Source: Selenobaculum gibii (GTDB taxonomy: Bacteria > Bacillota > Negativicutes > ICN-92133). From it: a DNA stretch of 64,000 nucleotides. The stretch is taken from the NCBI RefSeq assembly GCF_030273445.1, contig NZ_CP120678.1, positions 597,501-661,500 on the forward strand, read 5' to 3'. This document shows, piece by piece, positions 18,243 to 27,835 of this stretch (within the stretch, counting starts at the first letter, position 1; the number at the start of each line of letters is the position of its first letter). Below the pieces are notes generated by a model. The model worked only from the letters and a program-made list of their open reading frames with translations, was not told the DNA's origin and made no database searches. The position numbers and the translations under genes were made by a program.

Positions 18243-19370
18243 TTATATCACCTTCGCTTCTATATATTGCTGACTAAATGTTGTAACCAAACTACTATTA
18301 GTAATTATACCAAGCAAAACTTTTTTTTCATTTAAAACAGGAACTGTCTCTAATCGATACTTGTTTACTAATTCCAAGATGTCAACAATTGTATCATGAG
18401 GAGATGCATAAACTATATTAGTTTCCATAAATGCACTTGCGGGTTGACTTTTATCTTCTACGGATCTTATACTATTCGCCTTTAAAATGCCAATCAATTT
18501 TCGGCAACTATGCTCAACAATCATTAGACTGTCAACATGTGATGAACGCATTCTTTCCATGCATTTAAATAGAGAATTTTCTGGTGTACTAGTAATAGGG
18601 TGCTCCAGCATAATATCGGCGGCTTTTATATATTCAGGAGAATTCCAGATTCTATTTTTGCCTACAAATGAAGATACAAAAGAATTTATTGGATTTTTTA
18701 AAATATTTTCAGGTGTATCATATTGAATGATGCTTCCTTTTTCTAAAATGCATATTTTATCAGCAATTTTTATTGCTTCGTCCATATCATGAGTAACAAA
18801 AACAATAGTTTTCTTAAACTTTGATTGCAATATCAATAACTCATCTTGCAAACTATTTCTTGTAATAGGATCTAATGCAGAAAATGGTTCATCCATTAAT
18901 ACTATTTCTGGATCATTTGCAAATGCGCGAGCTATCCCAATTCGTTGTTGTTGACCGCCACTTAGTTCATTTGGATATCGATCAAGATAACAGTTTGGAT
19001 CTAGTGCAATCATTTCCATTAAATTTGCTGTTTTATTTATAATTTTCTTTTTTTCTTTTTTCTCTATGTGTGGAATTAATTCAATGTTTTCTCGAATTGT
19101 CATGTGTGGAAATAATCCGCCTTGTTGAATGACATATCCTATATTACGACGTAATGTTATTACATCTAGTGTAGAAATATCTTCATTATTAATAAATATC
19201 TTTCCATGGGTTGGCTTTATAAGACGATTAATCATTTTTAGCGTAGTAGTTTTTCCACATCCACTACCGCCGATAATCGCAATTAAATTTCCTTTTTGAA
19301 TGTTAAATGAAAGATTGGATAATACAACAGAGTCTTTAAAAGTTTTATTAACATTTTCAAATTTTATCAA
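18243..19370 (-). CDS. Osmolyte ABC transporter ATP-binding protein with CBS domains
   Basis: The 375-residue ATPase has Walker A GGSGCGKTT (about 35-43), signature LSGGQQQRIGIARAF (about 136-150), Walker B IVLMDEPFSALD (about 156-167) and the H-loop FVTHDMDEA. Two CBS motifs follow (about 255-375: ADIMLEHPITSTP, VDILELVNKYRLETVPVL). CBS domains in OpuA-type ATPases sense ionic strength or nucleotides. It is the first gene of the operon and starts at ATG 19370 behind taaggggg. Together with the fused permease it forms a complete importer. Confidence 0.93.
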   Translation of the reverse strand: MIKFENVNKTFKDSVVLSNLSFNIQKGNLIAIIGGSGCGKTTTLKMINRLIKPTHGKIFINNEDISTLDVITLRRNIGYVIQQGGLFPHMTIRENIELIPHIEKKEKKKIINKTANLMEMIALDPNCYLDRYPNELSGGQQQRIGIARAFANDPEIVLMDEPFSALDPITRNSLQDELLILQSKFKKTIVFVTHDMDEAIKIADKICILEKGSIIQYDTPENILKNPINSFVSSFVGKNRIWNSPEYIKAADIMLEHPITSTPENSLFKCMERMRSSHVDSLMIVEHSCRKLIGILKANSIRSVEDKSQPASAFMETNIVYASPHDTIVDILELVNKYRLETVPVLNEKKVLLGIITNSSLVTTFSQQYIEAKVI

Positions 19371-19393
19371 ATGGTTACCCCCTTAAAATTAAC

Positions 19394-19437
19394 TAACTAA
19401 CAATCCAATTATAACATAAAGTTGTTAGTTAATCAAT
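19394..19437 (-). promoter_or_regulatory. Promoter and inverted-repeat operator of the osmolyte-importer operon
   Basis: On the minus strand, TTGATT (19437-19432) and TATAAT (19414-19409) are separated by 17 bp, a good housekeeping promoter. Perfect 10-bp inverted repeats taactaacaa (19394-19403) and ttgttagtta (19422-19431) lie at the start-site region and within the spacer, 28 bp centre to centre. Binding there would block transcription. The BusR-like protein is the obvious candidate. Confidence 0.75.
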
Positions 19438-19541
19438 GTAAGCTATTATTAAATAAAGTGATATGTCTTGATTAGGAATAATTATTTTAAAATGATTCAA
19501 TAATATATATAGTTATGAATTTCCATTATGGGGGGATTTTT

Positions 19542-21092
19542 ATGCTAAAAAAATTTTTAAAAAGTAATAAAAAAGAAAAGTATAGCAATGAAGATTCTGT
19601 TGCAATAAATATAAAACAACCTCTTTCTACCTCTTTGGAAAAGAATATTGAAATTTTCAAATCAATTTTTATTGATGATGAGACGATAAACTTTCGTTGG
19701 ATTACAAACTCTCATAATCAAATTCTTAAATATTGTCTAGTTCAAAATGATGGACTCGTTAGTTCTGTTATTATAAATGAAAATATTATCAAGCCTTTAA
19801 TGGTATCGGATGTATTACTTACCAAAGGAAAACAAATAGACACTTTGATTCAACAAGTTCTTTTAGTTAATCAGATAAAAAAAACAAAAGATTGGCAAGA
19901 AATTATAGAAGCTGTTACTTATGGGGATACAATTTTATTTATGGAAGGCGAGAAAGAAGCACTTCTGTTAAATAGCAAAGGTTTTAGTATACGTTCTATT
20001 GATGAGCCTTCTGGTGAAAAAATTATCAGTGGTCCTCGCGAAGGATTTTGTGAATCTTTAATGACGAATCTTTCATTAGTTAAGCGTAGATTAAGAACTA
20101 ATGAATTAAAAATAAAGTTTCAGAGTCTAGGTGTAAGAACTCATACACAAATCTGCATTTGCTATATTGATAGTATTGTAAATAAAAAAATACTTGATGA
20201 ACTTGAAAAACGGATTGAAAAGATTAAAATTGATGGGGTGCTAGATAGCAATTATATTACGGAGTATATAAATGATTCTAGATGGTCTCCTTTTAGGAGT
20301 ACAGGATATACGGAACGACCAGATATTGTGGTTGCAAATCTTTTGGAGGGCCGGATTGCTTTATTTGTTGATGGATCGCCGGTTGTATTAACAATTCCTT
20401 ATTTCTTTATTGAGAACTTCCAAAGTAATGAAGATTATTATATGAGCTTTTATTATACTTCCTTTGAAAGAATATTAAGAATTGCTGCCTTTATTTTGAC
20501 GATAACAATTCCATCCTTTTATATTTTACTTGCTGCATATAATCACGAAATATTGCCGACGGTACTATTAACTAATATTGCTAGAGATAGTTTAGATGTC
20601 CCTTTACCTGCAGGACTAGAGGCTATTTTGATGTTACTCGTATTTGAAATTTTAAAGGAGGCTGGCATACGAATCCCTTCTAGTATTGGACAAGCACTAA
20701 GTATTGTTGGTGCTCTTGTTATTGGGCAGGCAGCTGTAGAAGCTAGATTAGTATCTGCCCCTATGGTTGTGGTAATTGCAACTACAGCAATTACTGGGCT
20801 ATTAGCTCCAAGACTAAATGCGCCGATTGCATATGTTCGATTGATATTACTTGTTCTGTCATCAACGTTAGGTTTAATAGGCTTTATCTTGGGGCTTTCC
20901 GGTTTATTAATTCATTTACTAAATTTGCATTCATTTGGCATTCCACAAATCCATGCTATAGATAAACTCAATTATCAAGAATTAAAAGATATTTTTATAA
21001 GGGGACCTTGGTGGAAAATGATCAATCGTCCATTAAACTTATCAAAGAATAAAACACGGTTGAAAAATAGTGATAGAGGTGAGTTCGATTAA
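19542..21092 (+). CDS. gerAA: Spore germination receptor subunit A (GerA family), copy 1
   Basis: About 516 residues. The N-terminal cytoplasmic half (about 25-285) has ENIEIFKSIFIDD and SYTE-type segment TGYTERPDIVVANLLEGRIA; the C-terminal half has about five membrane helices and ends with the family motif LNLHSFGIPQ...IRGPWWKM. GerAA-type subunits combine with B and C subunits in the spore inner membrane to sense germinants. I start at ATG 19542, 6 nt after a gggggg RBS, rather than ATG 19515. It overlaps the C-subunit gene. The order A-C-B repeats in the next operon. Confidence 0.92.
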   Translation: MLKKFLKSNKKEKYSNEDSVAINIKQPLSTSLEKNIEIFKSIFIDDETINFRWITNSHNQILKYCLVQNDGLVSSVIINENIIKPLMVSDVLLTKGKQIDTLIQQVLLVNQIKKTKDWQEIIEAVTYGDTILFMEGEKEALLLNSKGFSIRSIDEPSGEKIISGPREGFCESLMTNLSLVKRRLRTNELKIKFQSLGVRTHTQICICYIDSIVNKKILDELEKRIEKIKIDGVLDSNYITEYINDSRWSPFRSTGYTERPDIVVANLLEGRIALFVDGSPVVLTIPYFFIENFQSNEDYYMSFYYTSFERILRIAAFILTITIPSFYILLAAYNHEILPTVLLTNIARDSLDVPLPAGLEAILMLLVFEILKEAGIRIPSSIGQALSIVGALVIGQAAVEARLVSAPMVVVIATTAITGLLAPRLNAPIAYVRLILLVLSSTLGLIGFILGLSGLLIHLLNLHSFGIPQIHAIDKLNYQELKDIFIRGPWWKMINRPLNLSKNKTRLKNSDRGEFD

Positions 21093-22215
21093 AAGGTTAT
21101 TTAGTATTCTACTTATCGTTATTTTTTGTTTCTTGCTTAGTGGTTGCTGGAACTATAATGGATTAAATGAGATTTCTATTGTTGCAGGAGTTGCGATTGA
21201 TAGAAATATAGAAAATAATAATTATCTGCTAACTATAGAAATCTTTGATTTATCGGGGAAAGACGGGGTAAGTAAAGCTAAAATTATTGAAACGGAAGGT
21301 CAGACGATTTATGAAGCGATTAGAAATGCGAAAAAAAGTTTAACGAAAAAACTATACTTTTCTGATATGCAGCTTCTTGTGATTAGTAATCAGATTGCTA
21401 GTGAAGAAGGGATACAATATCTTTTAGACTGGTTTATAAGAAATGAAAAACCGCGGGAGACCTTTTCTATAATTATTTCTCAAGAAAAGACTGCAAAAGA
21501 AATTCTTACGGCAAGTGCAGTTGATCATAAAGTTATTTCTGAAGAAGTAGAGAGAATTCTTGATTTGGATAATAAAGTGACAGCTTCGACAAAAAACATT
21601 GATATGTATAAAATTGTAAATGAATTAGAAAAAGAAAACTCTGTTTTTGTTTTGCCTGCTATTCACTGCGTGACAAATCAAGATAAAAAAATTGTTGAGG
21701 TTAATGGGGTGGCAATTTTTAAAGCAGATCGGTTGCAAGGATATTTATCGCCGGAAGAAACACGTTATTATCTTTTCGCTGTTGACGAAATTAAGGGAGG
21801 CATTTTAACGTTTCCGTTAAATGAAAAAAAACAAGATACTATTTCTTTTGAAATATTTAAAAATAAGACGAAAAAATCATATGCTTACGATGGCAACCGA
21901 CTTAAAGTGTACTTAGATATTAAGACAACAGTATCAATTGGTGAAAATGGTAACGATATAGATCTATCTAAAAAAGAAAATATAGATAAGATAAAAACTG
22001 TCGCTACAATGGTATTTTCAGATAAATTAAAAACATTAATCGAAAAAGTAGATAAAGATTTTGCTTGTGATGCATTTGAATTTGGGAAAATGGTTAAAAG
22101 AAAGAGTTTAGTATCATGGTCACAATTAAATGAAGATTGGAATGAATATCCGAAAAATATAGAGGTTGAAATAAGACCAGAATTTGAAATCATAAATACA
22201 GGATTAATTAAATAA
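21079..22215 (+). CDS. gerAC: Spore germination lipoprotein, GerAC family, copy 1
   Basis: The protein (about 378 residues) begins with a lipoprotein signal (LLIVIFCFLLSGCWNYNGL), Cys at LSGC being the lipid attachment site. The GerAC fold follows: ISIVAGVAIDR, and a C-terminal Spore_III-like domain with VEIRPEFEIINTGLI. It is anchored outside the spore inner membrane as the third part of the germinant receptor. The start is unclear: GTG 21070, GTG 21079 or even ATT 21088, which best fits the aggtga site. It overlaps the gerAA-like stop. Confidence 0.88.
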   Translation: MSSIKRLFSILLIVIFCFLLSGCWNYNGLNEISIVAGVAIDRNIENNNYLLTIEIFDLSGKDGVSKAKIIETEGQTIYEAIRNAKKSLTKKLYFSDMQLLVISNQIASEEGIQYLLDWFIRNEKPRETFSIIISQEKTAKEILTASAVDHKVISEEVERILDLDNKVTASTKNIDMYKIVNELEKENSVFVLPAIHCVTNQDKKIVEVNGVAIFKADRLQGYLSPEETRYYLFAVDEIKGGILTFPLNEKKQDTISFEIFKNKTKKSYAYDGNRLKVYLDIKTTVSIGENGNDIDLSKKENIDKIKTVATMVFSDKLKTLIEKVDKDFACDAFEFGKMVKRKSLVSWSQLNEDWNEYPKNIEVEIRPEFEIINTGLIK

Positions 22216-22258
22216 TGAAATATTGATAAAGTTAATAGCAAATGAAAGAGGTATTTTT

Positions 22259-23353
22259 ATGCAAAATGATAGAATCTCAATGCATCAAGCGATTTGTATG
22301 ATTATATTATTTTTATTTGGAAGTAGTGTTTTATTAGGAATGGGAATCGGTACAGGCGGGAATACTTGGATTGCAGTAATGACAGCTGCTATTTTAGGGG
22401 GTATACTCGCGCTTATATACGCTAGATTGATTAGATTATTTCCTGAACAGAATTTTTATGATATTGCACAGCTGGTATTTGGAAAATTAATTGGTAAAAT
22501 TATAACTGTGTTGATGATGTGGTATGCAATTCATCTAGCGTCATTAGTGTTAAGAAATTTTTCGGAATTTATCAATATTGTGACTTTGGAAGAAACGCCA
22601 CAGATTGTAATAATGATAGCAATCCTTGGTGTCACTGGATATATGGTTGTTAGTGGAATAGAGACCTTTGCCAGATGGGTGATGTTTGCAATAATTTTTG
22701 TAGTGATGGTTTTTTTATTTACTGTAGTTTTATCTATTAAGGATGTAGAAATATCTCGTCTTTTGCCTATGCTAACATATGATTTGAGCACTATAGGTTC
22801 AACAACGTTAAAACTTTTTATATTTCCCTTTGCTGAAACAGTACTTTTTTTAACATTAGCAGATTCTATTAAAAAAAAGGATAATCCATATAAAATTTAT
22901 TTATATGGAATTTTTTTAGGAACTTTGCTTTTGGCGGGTACATTTTTACGTAATCTTATAATCTTGGGGCATCCCATGTTAGAAAAATCATATTTTCCTG
23001 CCTATATGGCAACGAGAATTCTTAATATAGCTGAAATTTTTTCGAGAATCGAAGTAACGATATTTTATAATTTTTTATTAGCTGGTATAACCAAAATATC
23101 AATTTGTTTATTTGCTTCGATAAAAGGAGCTGAAAAGTTATTTAATACATCTAAAAACTGGAAAATGGTATGCTTTATTTCGCTAATTGTTTTATTATTG
23201 AGCAGATTTCAATTTAAGAATTTTTTTGAGATGTTGAGTTTTATTGATATTTACCAGTACTATGCAGTTTTTTTTCAAATTATTATTCCTTTGTTTGTAT
23301 GGATTGGTGCTGAGATAAAGTTCTATAAAAATAATAGAGCAAGTATTCAATAA
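22259..23353 (+). CDS. gerAB: Spore germination receptor subunit B (GerAB family permease), copy 1
   Basis: About 364 residues with roughly ten hydrophobic helices in the amino-acid-permease (APC) style of GerAB: SVLLGMGIGTGGNTWIA, RLIRLFPEQNFYDIAQLVFG and YFPAYMATRILNIAEIFSRIE. GerAB subunits bind the germinant. I start at ATG 22259 behind aaagaggtattttt; the longer frame from TTG 22223 has no RBS. It is last in the first gerA-type operon. Confidence 0.92.
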   Translation: MQNDRISMHQAICMIILFLFGSSVLLGMGIGTGGNTWIAVMTAAILGGILALIYARLIRLFPEQNFYDIAQLVFGKLIGKIITVLMMWYAIHLASLVLRNFSEFINIVTLEETPQIVIMIAILGVTGYMVVSGIETFARWVMFAIIFVVMVFLFTVVLSIKDVEISRLLPMLTYDLSTIGSTTLKLFIFPFAETVLFLTLADSIKKKDNPYKIYLYGIFLGTLLLAGTFLRNLIILGHPMLEKSYFPAYMATRILNIAEIFSRIEVTIFYNFLLAGITKISICLFASIKGAEKLFNTSKNWKMVCFISLIVLLLSRFQFKNFFEMLSFIDIYQYYAVFFQIIIPLFVWIGAEIKFYKNNRASIQ

Positions 23354-23418
23354 AATAAGATTTTCATAAATTTCAGAAAATACCAGATGAATAAAGTTTC
23401 GTCATGGAGGAAAATTTT

Positions 23419-24921
23419 ATGTTAAGAAAAGGCTTAAATATAAATACAGATGTAATATTTACATCATTAGAACGCAATATTGCTCAACTAAAAAGTATAT
23501 TTGCTGATGATGCTACAATTGGAATGAGATGGATAACGAATTGCAATGATACTACATTGAAGTATTGTATTGTACAAAATGACGGTCTTGTGGATTCTAA
23601 AATAATTAATAATAATATCATAAAACCACTAATATCATCTAAAGTTTCTTTAAAAAAAGGAGAGCAAATAGATGTATTAATGCATCAGGTTATTTCAATC
23701 AATCAGATAAAGAAAACAACGCAATGGAAAGAAATTATTGAGTCAGTTACTTATGGAGATTCCATACTTTTTATAGACGGTGAAGCAGGAGCTCTTATTT
23801 TAAATAGCAAGAGTTTTAGTACGAGGGGAATCACTGAACCTTCTAATGAAAAGGTTTTACTAGGTCCGAGAGAGGGCTTTTCTGAAGCGTTGATGACTAA
23901 TCTTTCAATGGTTAAGAGAAAAATACGAAATAATGATTTAAAAATGAAATTTCAAAGTTTTGGTGTGCAGACACATACGCAGATTTGTATTTGTTACCTT
24001 GATAATATCGTTAATAAAAAAGTACTTGAAGAGCTTTATCGTAGACTTGAAACAATAAATATTGATGGTGTATTAGATAGCCATTATATAACAGAATTTA
24101 TTCAAGATTCAAAACTGTCACCGGTTAATACGATTGGATATACGGAAAGACCGGATGTCGTTGTGGGAAAGCTGTTAGAAGGAAGAATTGCTTTATTTGT
24201 TGATGGATCGCCGGTTGTATTGACATTGCCCTATTTATTTATTGAAAACTTTCAAAGTAATGAAGATTATTATTTAAACTATTATTATGCATCATTGAGT
24301 AGGATATTGAGAATATTTGGATTTATTCTGAGTGTCACTCTTCCTGCATTTTATTTGGTAACCGTTGCATTCAATCAGGAAGTATATCCAACTACTCTTT
24401 TGATTAATCTCGTTAGAGAACGTACTGGAGCACCTTTACCAGCGGTGATAGAACTTATTGTTATGCTCATCTTATTCGAAATTTTAAAAGAAACTGGAAT
24501 ACGAATTCCTACCGGAATTGGACAAGCCTTGAGTATTGTTGGAGCAATTGTTGTCGGGCAAGCGGCAGTAGCTGCAAAACTTGTAGCTGCTCCAATGCTT
24601 ATTGTTGTTGCTCTTACAGCAATTTCTGGATTTTTAGTACCTAAAATGAATGCTTCTATTATTTATGGAAGAACATTGCTGATTTTATTATCATCTACAT
24701 TTGGATTATTAGGTTTTGTTATCGGCTGTTCAATGATATTAACACATCTTTTAAATTTACATTCCTTTGGAATACCTCAAATAATATCTATGGATAATAT
24801 GAAGTATCAGGAAGTTAAAGATACTTTTATTAGAGGTCCTTGGTGGAAAATGATTAAGCGTCCTTCAAGTTTAACTGAAAATAAAAAAAGACTGAATGGT
24901 GATAAAGGTGAATGTAATTAA
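23419..24921 (+). CDS. gerAA: Spore germination receptor subunit A (GerA family), copy 2
   Basis: About 500 residues, colinear with the copy at 19542 over its length (shared FVDGSPVVLTxPYxFIENF, GIRIPxxIGQALSIVGA and IRGPWWKMI). Divergence is widespread, so the duplication is not recent. I start at ATG 23419, 8 nt after ggagg; ATG 23404 contains that RBS. No promoter is obvious in the 65 bp after the first operon, so one long transcript is possible. Confidence 0.92.
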   Translation: MLRKGLNINTDVIFTSLERNIAQLKSIFADDATIGMRWITNCNDTTLKYCIVQNDGLVDSKIINNNIIKPLISSKVSLKKGEQIDVLMHQVISINQIKKTTQWKEIIESVTYGDSILFIDGEAGALILNSKSFSTRGITEPSNEKVLLGPREGFSEALMTNLSMVKRKIRNNDLKMKFQSFGVQTHTQICICYLDNIVNKKVLEELYRRLETINIDGVLDSHYITEFIQDSKLSPVNTIGYTERPDVVVGKLLEGRIALFVDGSPVVLTLPYLFIENFQSNEDYYLNYYYASLSRILRIFGFILSVTLPAFYLVTVAFNQEVYPTTLLINLVRERTGAPLPAVIELIVMLILFEILKETGIRIPTGIGQALSIVGAIVVGQAAVAAKLVAAPMLIVVALTAISGFLVPKMNASIIYGRTLLILLSSTFGLLGFVIGCSMILTHLLNLHSFGIPQIISMDNMKYQEVKDTFIRGPWWKMIKRPSSLTENKKRLNGDKGECN

Positions 24922-26050
24922 AAAATTAATTAGCATTATGTTAATCATTGGGATATGCATTCCTCTCAGTGGCTGCTGGAATTATCGGGGATTGGATACA
25001 CTATCAGTTTTCACAGGGATAGCCATTGATAGAAACGAGGAAAATAATAATTATAAACTAACGATAGAATTTATAGATTTTTCAGAAACAAGCAAGAAAG
25101 AACCCAGTAAATCTCAACTAGTTGAGGTAGAAGGAAGAACGATATTTGAAGCAATTCGAAATGCAAAAAGAAAATTAGCAAAAAAATTATATATGGGTGA
25201 TATAAAGGTTGTTATTATTAGCAATCAAATTGCAAGAAAAGAGGGGATAAATTCCATTTTAGATTTTTTTGCCAGAGATGCGGAGATGCGGGAAACAATA
25301 ATACCGGTTCTTTCGCAGGAAAAGACTGCGAAAGAAGTTTTAATGTCAAATGGTGTTGATAATAAAATAGTTTCCGAAGAGCTTGAAAAAATTATAAGGA
25401 GTGGATGGAAAACAACAGCCTCAAGTAAAGGTGTTAATATTTGCAAAACTTTTGATATTTTACATGGTAAAGACGAAATTCCATTAGTTTTACCTGCTGT
25501 CCGCTGTAAAAACAATAAAGAAAAAAAGATCGTAGAATTAAATGGAACTGCTATTTTTAAAGGAGATAAGCTGAAAGGATATTTATCTCCAGAAGAAACA
25601 TATACTTATCTTTTGGCTACTAATGAGATAAATAGAGGTATAATCACAGTCCCTTTAAACGATAGTCAAGATAAAATTGTCCTTGAATTAGAGAAAAATA
25701 AGACGAAAATGTCATATTCTTATAATGAAAACCGTTTAAAAATTTTTTTGGATATGAGTAGTGTAGCAAAAGTGAGTGAAGTAAATTTTGATATTGACCT
25801 TTCAAAGAGAGAGACTATCGAAGAATTTAAATCCGCGGCTAAATTAGATTCTTTGCAAAGGTTAGAGTCACTAATAAACAAAGGAAAAAAAGAATTAAAT
25901 TGTGACCTTTTAGGAGTTGGAACAATGATTCACAAAAGTGATCCAGAGCTATGGTACAAGTTAAGAGAAGAGTGGGATTACTATATTCAAACCATGGAAG
26001 TCGAAATAAGACATGAATTTGTCATAACAAATACAGGGCTAACGAAATAA
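24908..26050 (+). CDS. gerAC: Spore germination lipoprotein, GerAC family, copy 2
   Basis: The protein (about 380 residues) has a lipoprotein signal IMLIIGICIPLSGCWNYRGL with the LSGC lipobox and GerAC features like copy 1 (FTGIAIDRNEENNNYKLTIE, VEIRHEFVITNTGL). Start options are ATG 24896, GTG 24899, GTG 24908 or ATT 24917; the aaaggtga site fits ATT best, as in copy 1. It overlaps the second gerAA-like stop. Confidence 0.88.
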   Translation: MNVIKKLISIMLIIGICIPLSGCWNYRGLDTLSVFTGIAIDRNEENNNYKLTIEFIDFSETSKKEPSKSQLVEVEGRTIFEAIRNAKRKLAKKLYMGDIKVVIISNQIARKEGINSILDFFARDAEMRETIIPVLSQEKTAKEVLMSNGVDNKIVSEELEKIIRSGWKTTASSKGVNICKTFDILHGKDEIPLVLPAVRCKNNKEKKIVELNGTAIFKGDKLKGYLSPEETYTYLLATNEINRGIITVPLNDSQDKIVLELEKNKTKMSYSYNENRLKIFLDMSSVAKVSEVNFDIDLSKRETIEEFKSAAKLDSLQRLESLINKGKKELNCDLLGVGTMIHKSDPELWYKLREEWDYYIQTMEVEIRHEFVITNTGLTK

Positions 26051-26083
26051 AGAGGGATCAGAAGTGATGAAAGAGGTATTGTT

Positions 26084-27157
26084 ATGCAGAGTAAAATAAC
26101 ATCAATGAAAACAGAAATTTATATGATGGTATTGTTTTTACTTGGGAGTAATTCTGCTATAGGGATTAGTTGGGGAGTAGGGCAAGACAATTGGATCTCG
26201 ATAATACTTGCATTAGCATTTGGAAGCATTTTTATTCTTATGTATGCTAGAATTAATAGTTTATTCCCAGGAAAAAATTTATATGATATTACGGAATTGA
26301 TATTTGGAAAAATAATTGGAAAAATAATTACTGCTTTAATAATAGTGTATGCGATTTATCTTAGCACTATTGTTATTAAACTTATTTCAGAATTTATTAA
26401 GATAGTGACCTTAGTAGAGACGCCTGTGATTCCTATTATGATTTTACTTGTTATCGCTGCTACTTATTTAACTTTTAGTGGAATAAACACTTTAAAAAAG
26501 TGGAGTATATTTGTTTTTCCAATATATTTTCTTATATTGCTGTATATACTAATCGCATCTATGCCAGAAATGAAATATACCAACCTTTTACCAATTTTTG
26601 AACATAGTACAATTGACATTGTAAAGGCAAGTTTAAAGATTCTTTCGACTACTTTTATCGGAACAATATTATTTTTAACATTTGAAGATTTTATTAGAAA
26701 TCGTGAAAATCCTTATATGATTTATTTTTTTGGCTTTTTTATTGCCATGATAATCTTTATCGCTATATTTTTAATTAGTGCTATGGTTTTAGGTATTCCT
26801 ATGTTGGAAAGTTCTTATTTCCCAATCTATACTGTAGCGAGATTGATCAGCATTGGTGATTTTCTTTCAAGAATTGAAATGATTATTTTTTTCAATTTTC
26901 TATTAGCATGTATTGCTAAAATATCAATTTGTCTATCGGCAGCAGTAAAAGGAGTGAAATGTTTATTTGATAATAGAAATGAGGGATTAATTTTATTCAT
27001 CCTGAGTATAAGTGTTTTAGTAATAAGTATTTTAGGGTTTAATAGTATAATGGATTTATTAAAATTTTTGGACGTCTATCAAATTTATATTTTGTTCTTT
27101 CAGATGCTTATTCCTGTTATGATATGGATTGGTGCCGAGCTAAAAGTAGGAAAATAA
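26084..27157 (+). CDS. gerAB: Spore germination receptor subunit B (GerAB family permease), copy 2
   Basis: The 357-residue polytopic protein is colinear with the copy at 22259 (MYARINSLFPGKNLYDITEL, YFPIYTVARLISIGDFLSRIE). ATG 26084 follows gaaagaggtattgtt, nearly the same RBS region as copy 1. It completes the second receptor set. Differences in the binding subunit between the two sets imply different germinants. Confidence 0.92.
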   Translation: MQSKITSMKTEIYMMVLFLLGSNSAIGISWGVGQDNWISIILALAFGSIFILMYARINSLFPGKNLYDITELIFGKIIGKIITALIIVYAIYLSTIVIKLISEFIKIVTLVETPVIPIMILLVIAATYLTFSGINTLKKWSIFVFPIYFLILLYILIASMPEMKYTNLLPIFEHSTIDIVKASLKILSTTFIGTILFLTFEDFIRNRENPYMIYFFGFFIAMIIFIAIFLISAMVLGIPMLESSYFPIYTVARLISIGDFLSRIEMIIFFNFLLACIAKISICLSAAVKGVKCLFDNRNEGLILFILSISVLVISILGFNSIMDLLKFLDVYQIYILFFQMLIPVMIWIGAELKVGK

Positions 27158-27251
27158 AAAGAGGATAAATAAGCATATAACGGGTTGGAGGAGGTTGCTT
27201 TTTAGATTACAAATTAATTGTATCGGACTCAGTGACACTCCTAGTATTTTT

Positions 27252-27284
27252 AAGAACTTCAGATGATTGAGGTTCTTTTTTATT
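27252..27284 (+). terminator. Terminator after the second gerA-type operon
   Basis: aagaacttca pairs with ttgaggttctt and is followed by ttttttatttt. It lies about 95 bp after the last germination gene. Confidence 0.8.
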
Positions 27285-27357
27285 TTGTAAATATAATTTT
27301 TACAAAATACATCAAAAATTTTGATCTGAAAAAATATAAATCAGAACAACTTACTCC

Positions 27358-27389
27358 GTATATGAATATATTACAATATAGTCATATAC
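27358..27389. promoter_or_regulatory. Inverted repeat upstream of arsD, probable ArsR operator
   Basis: gtatatga (27358-27365) and tcatatac (27382-27389) are perfect 8-bp inverted arms 50 bp before arsD, with AT-rich sequence between. ArsR-family operators often have this form. An ArsR gene lies at the end of the same cluster. Confidence 0.6.
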
Positions 27390-27438
27390 AGATTGGAAAT
27401 AAATTAGCGTGTAGCTAATATAAAAAGGAGTTTTTACT

Positions 27439-27813
27439 ATGAGTAAAATTGAAATTTTTGATCCTGCAATGTGTTGTTCAACAGGAGTATGTGGTCCGAG
27501 TGTGGATAAAGAATTACTTAGAGTTGCGACAGTCATTCATAATATTGAGAAAAAAGGAATAAAAATTACGCGTTATGGATTAGCAAGCAATCCACAGGCG
27601 TTTATCAATCATACTAAAGTAAGCGAGATGCTAACAAAGTACAATGAAAAGGCTTTACCAATTACTATGGTAGATGGCGAAATTGTTAAAAGTGGAAAAT
27701 ATCCGACAAATGAAGAATTTTCTAAATGGACGGGTCTGCCAGAAGAGGAGTTTGCAAAGATGGCAAAGCATAAAAAGTCTAGTGGGTGCTGTGGCGGAAA
27801 AGGCTGTTGTTAA
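27439..27813 (+). CDS. arsD: Arsenical metallochaperone/repressor ArsD
   Basis: The 124-residue protein has the ArsD hallmark FDPAMCCSTGVCGPSVD with Cys12, Cys13 and Cys18, which hand arsenite or antimonite to ArsA. A second Cys cluster (SSGCCGGKGCC) ends the protein, as in many ArsD proteins. ATG follows aaaaaggag. It starts the arsDA(R) cluster; arsA begins 23 bp later. Confidence 0.95.
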   Translation: MSKIEIFDPAMCCSTGVCGPSVDKELLRVATVIHNIEKKGIKITRYGLASNPQAFINHTKVSEMLTKYNEKALPITMVDGEIVKSGKYPTNEEFSKWTGLPEEEFAKMAKHKKSSGCCGGKGCC

Positions 27814-27835
27814 AAATTTTTAGGAGGATAAGCGA

